Assembly: GCF_900103285.1 (NCBI RefSeq)
Contig: NZ_FNGS01000005.1
Location: 182,579-246,578 of the forward strand
Source: Siphonobacter aquaeclarae
GTDB taxonomy: Bacteria; Bacteroidota; Bacteroidia; Cytophagales; Spirosomataceae
Reading direction: 5' to 3'
Length of the DNA: 64,000 nucleotides
The notes under the pieces are model-generated. The model was not told the DNA's origin. It saw nothing but the letters and a program-made list of their open reading frames with translations, and did no database searches. A program made the translations under genes and the position numbers. Below, one piece after another: positions 24,498-33,539 of the stretch (the stretch's first letter is position 1; every line of letters begins with the position of its first letter).

Positions 24498-25226
24498 ATG
24501 AGTGAGCAAAATGCGCCGGACGTTACCTTGTCCGCAGGAAAGGGATTTCTTCCGGGATTGGCGCTGGACGCCGTTGTCTTCGGTTTCCATGAAGGGCAGC
24601 TGAAGATTTTGCTGCTGACCTATGAGTCCGGTACCTGTGCGCTGCCGGGCGGGTTTATCCGGGATCGGGAAGATCTCAACCAGGCAGCCCGGCGTATGCT
24701 TTTCGAGCGGACGGGCCTCGACGAGATCTACCTGGAGCAGTTTTATACCTTCGGCGACCTGGCCCGGTTCGATCCGAATCCATTGCGGGGTATCATGGTT
24801 TCGAAGGGGTTTACTCCGCCCGACGATCACTGGCTCCTGCAGCGGTTTGTGACGGTCGGATACTATGCGCTGGTGGATTTTACCAAAACCGTACCCAAAA
24901 CGGACGGCCTGGCGGATAGCTGCTCCTGGTTCGATTTCACGGATATGCCCGCACTCATGCTGGATCACCGGGTGATTGTCGGGAAAGCGCTGGAAACGCT
25001 GCGAACCAACCTCGACCACAAACTGATCGGTTCCAACCTTCTGGAAGAAACCTTCACCATGGCCGACCTGCAGCGCCTGTATGAAACCATCCTCGGCAAA
25101 TCCCTCAACCGGTCGAGTTTTCAGCGGAGTATGCTGGGTTCAGGCATGCTCGAACGCATCGACAAGAAGTACGGCGGCGGCGCACACAAGGCGCCGTATG
25201 TATACCGGTTTTTGACGAAAGAATAA
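24498..25226 (+). CDS. NrtR/AraR-like transcriptional regulator with Nudix-fold effector domain
   Basis: 242 residues. The N-terminal Nudix fold starts LALDAVVFGFHEGQLKILLL. Its Nudix box GFIRDREDLNQAARRMLFE, then RTGL, keeps the scaffold Gly and first Glu. It has Met in place of the REU Glu and Arg in place of the second Glu of EE, so hydrolysis is probably lost. The C-terminal 80 residues (TMADLQRLYETILGKSLNRS, then SFQRSMLGSGML and APYVYRFL) match the winged helix of NrtR-type regulators. In this family the Nudix domain senses ADP-ribose or, in Bacteroidota AraR, sugars. It is divergent from a carboxylesterase and probably controls it. Confidence 0.85.
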   Translation: MSEQNAPDVTLSAGKGFLPGLALDAVVFGFHEGQLKILLLTYESGTCALPGGFIRDREDLNQAARRMLFERTGLDEIYLEQFYTFGDLARFDPNPLRGIMVSKGFTPPDDHWLLQRFVTVGYYALVDFTKTVPKTDGLADSCSWFDFTDMPALMLDHRVIVGKALETLRTNLDHKLIGSNLLEETFTMADLQRLYETILGKSLNRSSFQRSMLGSGMLERIDKKYGGGAHKAPYVYRFLTKE

Positions 25227-25265
25227 TTCGGAACAGCGCTTGTCCGGAAATACAGGCATAAAAAA

Positions 25266-25293
25266 CCCCTGTCCGAATATTACCGGACAGGGG
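25266..25293. terminator. Bidirectional terminator
   Basis: CCCCTGTCCG (25266-25275) pairs perfectly with CGGACAGGGG (25284-25293). It is preceded by an A-run and followed by GCTTTTT, so it can serve both the regulator (+) and the oxidoreductase operon (-). Confidence 0.85.
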
Positions 25294-25335
25294 GCTTTTT
25301 ATCATATGAAATGTATTTCCTTCAGAAAGAGATGA

Positions 25336-27624
25336 TTACCCCTTCAAATCAATCGGCAGCGTGTAAATCCGCTTACCTGTCGCAGCATAAATGGCATTGC
25401 ACAGTGCCGGCGTGAAAGGCGGTACCGGCGGCTCGCCGATGCCAGTGGGTTTAGCCTGATTTTCCATGATATGCACGTGAATTTCCTTGGGAGATTCCGG
25501 CATGCGGATGAGCTGATATCCGTCGAAGTTGTTTTGTTCCACCTGCCCGTTCTTCACCGTAATAGCGCTTTTCAGCGCCAGGCTGGCGGAAAACTGCGCG
25601 CCGCCTTCAAACTGTGACCGGATGCGGTCGGTATTGACAGCTGTACCGCAATCGACGGCGTAGTGTACATGCGGAATGACGATTTTATTCCCGGCTTCTA
25701 CCCGTACCTCCACAATGCAGGCTACGTACGTCAGAAAACTCTTATGCGCCGCGAAACCAAGACCGGATCCTTTCGGTAGTTTCTTACCCCACCCGGCTTC
25801 TTTGGCAACGCGCTGAATGACGGCTTTCATCCGGGCTACTTCCCAGGGATAGTCCGTGATGCTTTCGCCGTAATTCGGGTACTTTCCTTTGCCCATTTCC
25901 TGTTCGAAGGTCAGGTTGCGGTCTTCTCCGAGGAGTTCGAGCGCGTTCGCGACGGGATCTACGCCCCGGGCTTCGGCGACTTCGTCCATCATCGTCGCCA
26001 CGGCAAAGGCCTGCGGGATATTCCGTACCGAGCGCAGCCAGCCGATCCGGAGATGGGCCGGCGCATCGTGGGTTTCGATCCGGATTGCCGGAACCTGGTA
26101 GGGAAAGTCTGTCGCGCCAAGACCTAACTCGCCGTCGCTCGGTTGTACGACCGACTGATCCTCCGTAGCGGAAATAGACGGGTAGGCAATGTGGTGATTC
26201 CAGCCGGTGAGCTTGTTCTGCGCGTCGAGGGTAGCCACTACGCGCTGCACACTCAGGGCGTGGAAGTAGTCGTGGTGGAGGTCGTCTTCCCGCGTCCACT
26301 GCACCTTGACCGGTAGTCCGGACTCTTTGGCGAGCAATGCGGCTTCGAGCATAAAATCCGGTTTCGACTTCCGCCCGAAGGCGCCGCCGAGGAGCGTAAT
26401 GTTGATTTTTACCTTGTCGACCGGTATTCCCAGCGTCTCGGCGAGGATGTCGCGGGCGCCCTGCGGGTTTTGGGTGCAGGCCCATACTTCGCAGCGACCG
26501 TCCTTGACCACGGCCAGGGCGCACGGCGGCTCCAGCGTAGCGTGGGCGAGATACGGGGCGATATAGGTATGTTCGATCACCTTCTTTGCACCGGCTTTGG
26601 CGGCGGCAAAGTCGCCGCGGTTCCGACGCACAGTGCCGGCCCTGGCTACTTCTTTCGTCAGCCGGGCGATATCTTCTGCGGAACTGTAGGTGGCGTTCGG
26701 CCCGAGGTCCCACTGAACCTCCAGGAGATCGCGTCCCTTGATCGCCGCCCAGGTATTTTCGGCGATGACTGCCACGCCGGAGAGTGGCTTGGACAGCGTT
26801 GCCGGGAGGCCGGGGCCTTTGATCGGGATGACTTTCAGCACGCCGGGTACTGCCAGGGCTTTTTTGTCATCGAAGGATTTGACCGACCCGCCGACGACCG
26901 GACAACGCTTGATGACGGCGATCTTCATGCCTTCGGCAAATGCGTCGATGCCGAAAACGGCCTGCCCGCTGACGATGTCGTGCAGATCTACAATCGGCGT
27001 TGCCTTGCCGATCATCGTAAAGCGTCCGGGATCTTTTAGCTTGATGTTTGCGGCGGCCGGAACGGGTAGTTTCTGCGCTTCTTCAACCAGCTCGCCAAAG
27101 TCCAGTTTTTTGCCGGAAGTCGTGTGAATTACCTGACTATTCTGTGTATCGCATTCTGTCACGGAAACCTTCCACCGGTTGGCCGCGGCCTGGAGCAGCA
27201 GCAGGCGGGCCGTTGCGCCGGCCTCCCGCATCGGCTTGTAAAACATCCGGATGGAGAAGGAGCCGTCGGTATTCTGGTTGCCGTATTTCTTCTCGTCGCC
27301 TTCCGCCTGAACGATTTTGACTTTGCTCCAGTCGGCGCCCAGCTCGTCGGCGATGACCAGCGGCAGCGACGTCCGGATACCCTGGCCCATTTCGGAGCGG
27401 TGGGCAATCAGGGTGATATCACCGGCAGAGGAAATCGTCAGGTAAACATTAGGCGCGAGGGTGGCGGTTTTTTCGCCTTTCTCGTTGCAGCTGAAGAGGC
27501 TGACGCCAAGGGCCAGTCCACCGGAAAACAATCCGCCTATTTTTAAGAAATCTCTTCTCGAAGCCTTGAAAATCTCGGTGGAAGACGCGTCGGTTTTCCC
27601 GTCAAAAGAAGCTGGTATTTTCAT
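25336..27624 (-). CDS. iorB: Isoquinoline 1-oxidoreductase-type molybdopterin subunit (aldehyde/xanthine dehydrogenase family)
   Basis: 762 residues. The twin-arginine signal SRRDFLKIGGLFSGG runs into GVSLFSC, which also looks like a lipobox, so the protein may be a Tat-exported lipoprotein. The mature part has SSAGDITLIAHRSEMGQGIR, GGAFGRKSKPDFMLEA (molybdopterin-binding) and the C-terminal TGIGEPPVPPFTPALCNAIY with the conserved catalytic Glu. This is the IorB-like branch with its two-domain Mo-binding layout and no FAD domain. The reaction is probably hydroxylation of an aldehyde or N-heterocycle. The 2Fe-2S subunit is encoded 25 bp upstream. No cytochrome c acceptor is adjacent. Confidence 0.93.
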   Translation of the reverse strand: MKIPASFDGKTDASSTEIFKASRRDFLKIGGLFSGGLALGVSLFSCNEKGEKTATLAPNVYLTISSAGDITLIAHRSEMGQGIRTSLPLVIADELGADWSKVKIVQAEGDEKKYGNQNTDGSFSIRMFYKPMREAGATARLLLLQAAANRWKVSVTECDTQNSQVIHTTSGKKLDFGELVEEAQKLPVPAAANIKLKDPGRFTMIGKATPIVDLHDIVSGQAVFGIDAFAEGMKIAVIKRCPVVGGSVKSFDDKKALAVPGVLKVIPIKGPGLPATLSKPLSGVAVIAENTWAAIKGRDLLEVQWDLGPNATYSSAEDIARLTKEVARAGTVRRNRGDFAAAKAGAKKVIEHTYIAPYLAHATLEPPCALAVVKDGRCEVWACTQNPQGARDILAETLGIPVDKVKINITLLGGAFGRKSKPDFMLEAALLAKESGLPVKVQWTREDDLHHDYFHALSVQRVVATLDAQNKLTGWNHHIAYPSISATEDQSVVQPSDGELGLGATDFPYQVPAIRIETHDAPAHLRIGWLRSVRNIPQAFAVATMMDEVAEARGVDPVANALELLGEDRNLTFEQEMGKGKYPNYGESITDYPWEVARMKAVIQRVAKEAGWGKKLPKGSGLGFAAHKSFLTYVACIVEVRVEAGNKIVIPHVHYAVDCGTAVNTDRIRSQFEGGAQFSASLALKSAITVKNGQVEQNNFDGYQLIRMPESPKEIHVHIMENQAKPTGIGEPPVPPFTPALCNAIYAATGKRIYTLPIDLKG

Positions 27625-27649
27625 GTTTCTTGCTCGTTGAGGAAGTGGG

Positions 27650-28105
27650 TCAGGCAGTTGCGACGCTGAGAATGGCTGCTTTAATGCGGTTGTACGTGCC
27701 GCAGCGGCAGAGATTGCCCTGCATGGCGCCTTCGATTTCGTCTTCAGAAGGATGCGGGTTGCTTTGCAGCAGGGCGGCGGCGTTCATGATCTGCCCGGTC
27801 TGGCAGTAGCCGCACTGCGGGACCACAAGCTTCTCCCAGGCCTGCTGAAGGGGGTGGTCACCGTTTTCGGCAAGCCCTTCAATGGTGGTGATTTTGCCGT
27901 CGCCCACGGCAGAAACGGGCAGGCTGCAGGAGCGGACAGCGGTTCCGTTGAGGTGCACGGTGCAGGCGCCGCACAGCGCCCGCCCGCAACCAAACTTGGT
28001 GCCTCTCAGACCGAGTATGTCGCGCAGTACCCACAGCAGGGGCATGTCTTCCAGCGCGTCGACTTCGTGGGTTTTGTTGTTTACCTGAATGGAGTATTTG
28101 GCCAT
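27650..28105 (-). CDS. iorA: 2Fe-2S subunit of the isoquinoline 1-oxidoreductase-type enzyme
   Basis: 151 residues. The plant-type ferredoxin cluster is bound by [17 protein letters not shown] plus RSCSLPV, and the second all-helical cluster domain by [10 protein letters not shown] and [16 protein letters not shown]. This is the standard small subunit of molybdenum hydroxylases (about 150-160 residues). It passes electrons from the Mo site of the IorB-like subunit to an external acceptor. It has no signal of its own, as usual: the complex is carried across by the Tat signal of the large subunit. It is the first gene of the operon. Confidence 0.95.
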   Translation of the reverse strand: MAKYSIQVNNKTHEVDALEDMPLLWVLRDILGLRGTKFGCGRALCGACTVHLNGTAVRSCSLPVSAVGDGKITTIEGLAENGDHPLQQAWEKLVVPQCGYCQTGQIMNAAALLQSNPHPSEDEIEGAMQGNLCRCGTYNRIKAAILSVATA

Positions 28106-29572
28106 GTTTTTGAATGAAGAGGTTGTGGAACTGGATTCGGGAGGACGCGTAACATGCCGGTAAGCCCCGTCGGGTGCTGATAACGATACCGCGCGGGGAC
28201 GTCGGTTGCGACTGACGGATACGCAGGCGGCTGCTCGTTTATGCCGCTACGTATAGACCAGTAAGGATTGTGGCAAAACTATAGCCTAATTTATTGAGCG
28301 AGTTAAGAAAAAGAAAGGAATGATTATGAAAATCAAACGAAAAGCGACGGCGTGCAGGGTGGGGCAGGGAAAAGCCGCACTCACAAAAGGAACCCGAACG
28401 CCGGTTCCGGAACGGTGATTATCGGGTCAGTGCCTGTCGGCTAAACGCCTGAACGGCAGGTACGTACTCGCCGCTGATGACGAACGGAGATAACAGCGGG
28501 CCTTTTATTTCGGCCTGACAAGATATTCTACCCAAAAAGAGAAGAAAATCAACCCTGGGTTTTAAAGTAATCTGTCACCTTTGTTAAACGATGTTTTTCG
28601 AAGTACGGAGGTAGTTGATATTCCTAATCTGTTCAAAAAATAACCCCGGGTTTTCAAGTTAATAGCTATAAACAGATAGTCATTTTAAATAAGTGAATCG
28701 GATTGAAAAGGTAGTGTATAAAGTGAGACGATCAGGTTGAATAACGGATCTGTCAGGAGATACACGCAATTCTTTTTTAGTAAGCAGTGCCAACTCTAGT
28801 ATCGCAACTGAAACGTATTAACGCCTGATTTTCGACCGGATTAGTCCGGTTCGAACTGGAAACAAATTGTTAGATTTTAAGCCCGCCGTACTGACCATTG
28901 GATCCATCAATGGTTTGTCCGGCGATTTAGTTAGTGGTTCAACCGGAACGAATTAATCCACCAATTGAATGAAGAAAATGTTACTTGTCGCAGGACTAAA
29001 GGATAGGCTCTGTCCGGACTCCTCTGGTCACGGCTGTATACATAGCCGTCAGCGCATTCTCAGCAGGGAAATTGTTCCCACTTTTTCCTATAGTTTAAGC
29101 GATAGTTCAGCTTCTGTCTCAGACAAAACAATGACCCGTCGGCCAGACGCATGGCCCTGCTTCCGGCAGGTTGCCGGCGGATTATTGGCTTCTGCTCCAG
29201 CAATTTCTTCCGAAACCCTAAATAGCTATTTACGAGCTCCAGGCGCCAATCAATGAATGAACACCGGAGTCGTAATCAACAAACGGGGGTATCGACGGAA
29301 GATTTCGATGAGCCGGGTAAGTACTTCCATCACGTTTTCGTACCGGAGTGATGAAACGCGGCGCTGCCCGTCCGGGCTGGGCGTTCATGTCACGGATTCG
29401 GAAATCCGCAGGAGAAAAGAATACCTGCGGACCGGTCGGTATTTAATACTTCGTATTGTAAGTAGTTGATTTTCAGAATGCCAAATAAAAACCTATCCAT
29501 TTCTTCTATCGCCTAAAAATCAATCACGTGTTCAACAGGAAACAATTGAAGTTCAACTCAACAACTATTGGT
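28106..29572. other. 1.47-kb gap without a convincing gene
   Basis: Open frames here are short and have no recognisable motifs. Structure seen: two copies of an AACCC(T/C)GGGTTTT motif (28551-28568 and 28642-28659), a 7-bp-arm inverted repeat ACCATTG...CAATGGT near 28895-28915, ACGGCT...AGCCGT near 29030-29049, and a possible 32-codon ORF at 29253-29351. The region probably holds the promoters of the iorAB operon (-) and the large T9SS gene (+), and perhaps gene remnants. Confidence 0.5.
28551..28659. promoter_or_regulatory. Pair of AACCCnGGGTT direct repeats
   Basis: AACCCTGGGTTTTAAAGT at 28551-28568 and AACCCCGGGTTTTCAAGT at 28642-28659 differ at 2 of 18 positions. Each holds an 11-bp palindrome AACCCnGGGTT. 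They are 91 bp apart, about 450 and 540 bp upstream of iorA. They could be binding sites of one regulator; nothing else supports this. Confidence 0.3.
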
Positions 29573-32500
29573 ATGATTCATGATTACGCATTACGCCGGT
29601 TTCGGAGCGGATGGCTCGGCGGATTTGCCGCTTTCCTTTTCGTTATTGCCTGCTCGGTTGCTCAGGCGCAGACATGCCCGCCGGATCCAGGAGGAGGGTA
29701 CAGAATCACGGGCCTCGACTACACGGGTGGTAATACGACTAATTTATATCCCCAGAGTGTGCCCGCGGGTCAGTCCGGAGTAGGACAGGCTACCATCGGC
29801 AGGCTACAGGCGGCAACGGCTGTAGCCTCGGTTTATGCCTCGAATGTGGTAACGATCCGCCCGGTATTGACAAATGGAAAAACCGGAAGCGTAGCACTCT
29901 ATTACAAAACATTGAATTTCAGGGATGCGCCGAACGCCGTGCTGCGTATCTACCAGGGAACAACGGCGACCGGTACTCCTGCAGTGACCATCAATGCATC
30001 CAATGCGTCTTCGTTTCCGGGAACGTCGTTTACCTATGCCGGTCCGGTTACTGTTCAATTTGTGAGTCCGACGCCGGGAACGACCGGGAATTTTGATATC
30101 GTCATGCGGTATTCCACCGGCGATCAGGTATTTGACTCCAGCTTTGGACGGAAAGTAGCCGCCTGGACGGACTTCATACAGGCCAACTCCTACACATTTG
30201 TGGATGACCACCGGGGCACGCCGCTGGGGTCGACATACTCGGATAACTGGAACCCGATTTCGATTGCATACTTCGACGCCAACAAGAAATTCGTGTCAGC
30301 AGATATGTCTTATTGTGTTGATAGCGACTATCACAACGTAGGCTCGGGGTTTGGCGACTATCCGGGAAAGACCAACTTTACAAGCTATATCAATTATGAC
30401 ATAGACCGTTCCGGTACTGTAGATGGTACGGACCAACTCAAAATGGCGCGCCTTGGCTGGTATTTAGCCAACGTCTCTGTGCCGCTCACGGAGTTGCGCG
30501 GGGTTCAGAACAATGTTTGGAGCATTGTTAATTATGGTTATGGCGGCGGATCGGAAACGGCCGTACCCTCTCTGCCTTCTCCTGCTGAACCCACGTTTTC
30601 CATCACGGCGCCTGCGTCGGTCGTCTCCGGCAAGCCGGCTGCCTTTACCGTTAATTTTGCCAATTCAGGAAGCGGGGCAAACCGGCTTAAACTGATTGTT
30701 CCGGCAGGAGTAACCATCGGAACGGTAACGGGGGCTACCTATTCGGGAGGGTTCCTCAACTTTGCTTCTGCTTCCGGGACGGCCACCATTCAGGCTACTT
30801 CGGCATCCGTACAGACAGCACAGTTGCAGGTACAGTATGCAGAAACCGGCTACTGGAATGTCAACGTAAAAGTATATCACCCGTGTGACAACGGCGCGAC
30901 CGAGCCCCGCCAGGATTTTGTCGGAGCCAGTCAGGGCGCCGTGCTTTATCCGCACCGCGAAGCCAGCGTTACCTGGACGGCGCCATCGCCGCTTACCTGT
31001 GCCAACGGCTACTACTTCCTGGACAACGGGACGTCGCTGTACCGTATTACCTCCGGCGATACCCGTTCCTTCATCACGACGGTTTCCGGCGATCTGAATG
31101 CGATGGGCTACAGCCCGATCGATAACTTTCTCTGGGGGTATAACCGTGCGACAAACCAGGTCTTCAAGCTGGGATCCGACGGCGCGGAGTACTACACCAT
31201 TCCCAACTTGCCGGCTCCGGTGTCTTCGACCAGTACGACGGTCGGCACGGTAGACCTCAACGGATATCTCTATCTCTACCAGCCGAATACGACCCAGTAT
31301 TTTACGATCGATGTCAATCCTGCCCGCGGGACGTACCTTCAGCTGGTGGATCCTATCGCTTCGTATACTGCGAAATCGGGTGCTCCGTGGGGAACAGCAA
31401 CGACGGCGCGGAATATTTCGGACTGGGCTTTCAACCCCAACAACGGACTCATTCAGGCCGTCATCAACGGAGCCGGACCGGATGCCTACTATGTCATGCA
31501 GCTGAACCCGGTCACCGGCGTTTCAACCTTGTCGGGTACTGCCGTCAGCGGCGGCTCCATTACGGCCGCCCCGACTTCCGAAGTCATTGATTCGCAGTAT
31601 TTTAATTCAAACGGAAACCTGATGGTGTACTTGTCTGCATTTTGGTACGAAATCAACCTGTCGACCAACATCGCGACGCGGGTATCCACGACTAAGGCGC
31701 CGATCAGTTTCGGCAACGACGCGGCGTCCTGCGTGCAGGCTATTCCGCTCACTTCCTTCGTTTGTTCCCCGGTGTATTATCAGGTGGAAACCGACAAACT
31801 CTACAGCTACGATGACACCGGAGCGCGGTCGCTGGTGGCCAACCTGTCCGGTAACCTGAACGCCATCGGCTACAGCACGGTAGATAATTTGCTCTGGGGA
31901 TATGACAACGCATCCGCTCAGGTATTCCAGTTGGGTGCCAACGGCGTAATGCAGCGTTTTACGATCCCGAATATGCCTGCCGCCACGCAGCCCGACGGAT
32001 ACAGCGTCGGAACGGTCAGTACCACCGGCTACCTGTACCTGTATGAAAAAGGCGCAGCAAGCTATATCACAATTGATATCAGCCCATCCCGCGCGGCAAC
32101 GTATCTGAAGATCGTGGACCCCACGGCGAGTTTTGCCGCCAAGGCTGCCGCTCCCTGGGGAACAGCACTGTCAGGCGGAGCGGTTGGTATTTCGGACTGG
32201 GCCTATAACGCCGCTGACAGCCGGATTTACGCCCTGACCGACGGAAGCAGCGCCACTCCATACCAGGTGTTCCAGCTGAATCCGCTTACCGGCGCCACCA
32301 CGCTCCTCCCGGGTCAGGTAAACGGGGGAGGCATCCAGACAAGCGGCCAGAACTTCGGATCCGCGTTTATTGACGCCAACGGTAGTTTTAAGGTATTCGG
32401 AAATACGACGGGCTATCTCTATCAGGTTAATATCGCAACGAAAATGGCGACGCAGGTGACGACCGTCGCCAACCCCTCTGCCAGCAGCGACGGAGCGTTT

Positions 32501-33070
32501 TGCCCGCAGGCATCCTCTGCGCTGCCGGTTACCCTGGTTAATTTCACCGCTACCGCCGAACAGGCAAGCGTGAACCTGAACTGGACTACTGCCAGCGAAA
32601 TCAACAACAGCGGCTTTGAAATTCAGCGCAGCGCCAATACAAACCAGTGGAAGTCTCTCGGGTTTGTCAAAAGCAATGTTGCTTCCGGGAATACGCAGCT
32701 ACGGCAAACGTACCGTTTCACCGACAGCGCTCCGCTGGACGGAACAAACTACTATCGCCTCCGGCAGGTCGACCTGGATGGAAACTCCTCGCATAGTCCG
32801 GTCCGGTCTGTTTCCATCGAGAACGCCCTTACCCGCATCACCGTGTATCCCAACCCGGTTCGGGATCGGCTGACGGTCAAAGGGTTATCCGGACTGGAAA
32901 CCATCGAGGTACAGGACCTCTCCGGGCGCAGCGTTGCGCAGAGCCGGAATGAAGCAGGTCAATCTGAGAAGACCGTCCCTGTCAGGTCCCTGCTCAACGG
33001 CATGTACATCATTACCATACACACCCTTGATGGAAAATCGGTTTCACATAAAATGGTGAAAACCAACTAG
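29573..33070 (+). CDS. T9SS-exported surface protein with a putative Cys-Gln thioester (adhesin) domain
   Basis: About 1165 residues from ATG 29573 (a GTG at 29528 would add 15). Signal FAAFLFVIACSVAQAQ. In the first 325 residues lie SYCVDSD (Cys248), a dockerin/EF-hand-like DIDRSGTVDGTD, ARLGWYLANVSVP and RGVQNNVWSIVN (Gln312). The Y-C-hydrophobic motif and the hydrophobic-Q-x-x-hydrophobic-hydrophobic motif are the signatures of internal-thioester domains of Gram-positive adhesins, including the WxLANG-like helix between. Then come a beta-sandwich and two tandem copies of about 255 residues (YYFLDNGTSLYRIT... and YYQVETDKLYSYDD..., both with NAxGYSxxDNxLWGY; DUF6923-like). A FNIII-like segment and a T9SS sorting domain with VYPNPVRDRL and MVKTN at the end follow. 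Likely a surface adhesin that can bind covalently to amines; this is inference from motifs. Confidence 0.85.
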   Translation: MIHDYALRRFRSGWLGGFAAFLFVIACSVAQAQTCPPDPGGGYRITGLDYTGGNTTNLYPQSVPAGQSGVGQATIGRLQAATAVASVYASNVVTIRPVLTNGKTGSVALYYKTLNFRDAPNAVLRIYQGTTATGTPAVTINASNASSFPGTSFTYAGPVTVQFVSPTPGTTGNFDIVMRYSTGDQVFDSSFGRKVAAWTDFIQANSYTFVDDHRGTPLGSTYSDNWNPISIAYFDANKKFVSADMSYCVDSDYHNVGSGFGDYPGKTNFTSYINYDIDRSGTVDGTDQLKMARLGWYLANVSVPLTELRGVQNNVWSIVNYGYGGGSETAVPSLPSPAEPTFSITAPASVVSGKPAAFTVNFANSGSGANRLKLIVPAGVTIGTVTGATYSGGFLNFASASGTATIQATSASVQTAQLQVQYAETGYWNVNVKVYHPCDNGATEPRQDFVGASQGAVLYPHREASVTWTAPSPLTCANGYYFLDNGTSLYRITSGDTRSFITTVSGDLNAMGYSPIDNFLWGYNRATNQVFKLGSDGAEYYTIPNLPAPVSSTSTTVGTVDLNGYLYLYQPNTTQYFTIDVNPARGTYLQLVDPIASYTAKSGAPWGTATTARNISDWAFNPNNGLIQAVINGAGPDAYYVMQLNPVTGVSTLSGTAVSGGSITAAPTSEVIDSQYFNSNGNLMVYLSAFWYEINLSTNIATRVSTTKAPISFGNDAASCVQAIPLTSFVCSPVYYQVETDKLYSYDDTGARSLVANLSGNLNAIGYSTVDNLLWGYDNASAQVFQLGANGVMQRFTIPNMPAATQPDGYSVGTVSTTGYLYLYEKGAASYITIDISPSRAATYLKIVDPTASFAAKAAAPWGTALSGGAVGISDWAYNAADSRIYALTDGSSATPYQVFQLNPLTGATTLLPGQVNGGGIQTSGQNFGSAFIDANGSFKVFGNTTGYLYQVNIATKMATQVTTVANPSASSDGAFCPQASSALPVTLVNFTATAEQASVNLNWTTASEINNSGFEIQRSANTNQWKSLGFVKSNVASGNTQLRQTYRFTDSAPLDGTNYYRLRQVDLDGNSSHSPVRSVSIENALTRITVYPNPVRDRLTVKGLSGLETIEVQDLSGRSVAQSRNEAGQSEKTVPVRSLLNGMYIITIHTLDGKSVSHKMVKTN

Positions 33071-33124
33071 TCCCGAAGAACGCCGGCAGGAGCACTACAG
33101 CAGTGCCGGAGCGGAAAATTGACG

Positions 33125-33154
33125 AAAAGCGGCAGACTCCGGTTTGCCGCTTTT
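33125..33154 (+). terminator. Intrinsic terminator
   Basis: AAAAGCGGCA (33125-33134) pairs with TGCCGCTTTT (33145-33154), followed by a further T and CG. It lies 55 bp after the T9SS gene. The remaining gap to 33540 is AT-rich around 33365-33420 and probably holds the promoter of the next operon; no gene is seen. Confidence 0.8.
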
Positions 33155-33539
33155 TCGTTTCAGACAGGCATACAGACGTGTTACAGCTTCGTCGGATACC
33201 CCGTCCGGCAGGCTGCTGGTTTGAAAAAAAATGGTTCAGAGGTTCTGATGGAAACGTATAGCTATAATCGTTCTTTCCCTCAAACCAGAGCCTCCGGCTG
33301 TTCTGCATGCCGGAAGAGTACCTGCGGGAAATGGACGACTGGTTTGCTGTGCGATTCTACTTGTGAAATATTGATATTAAAATAATAAAATATATAATTA
33401 TTCTAATAAAATCTAAAAACCTCTTTTCCGGAACCTACGTCTGTTTTATAAATTTGACCGCCCAATCCGGACCTGCGCTCAGCAGACGGTTTGGAAGCAT
33501 TTTTTAATAAATGAAACTATTCTTTTTGTTTATTAGATC

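Noticed and set aside
25784-26713. 309-codon open frame on - strand
   Set aside because: It is the +1/+2 shadow of the molybdopterin subunit gene on the same strand: Arg- and Pro-rich, with no motif.
28845-28862. CCGGTTCGAACTGG resembling a tRNA T-arm
   Set aside because: No D-arm, anticodon arm or acceptor partner can be placed around it.
28969-29469. Frame of 166 codons with one internal TGA, a possible pseudogene
   Set aside because: The residue pattern (Ser/Arg-rich, no motif) does not resemble any family, and no frame restores one.
30980-32515. Tandem nucleotide repeat suspected within the T9SS gene
   Set aside because: The repetition is at protein level (two diverged copies of about 255 residues); the DNA copies are too diverged to be a recent duplication or a recombination hotspot.
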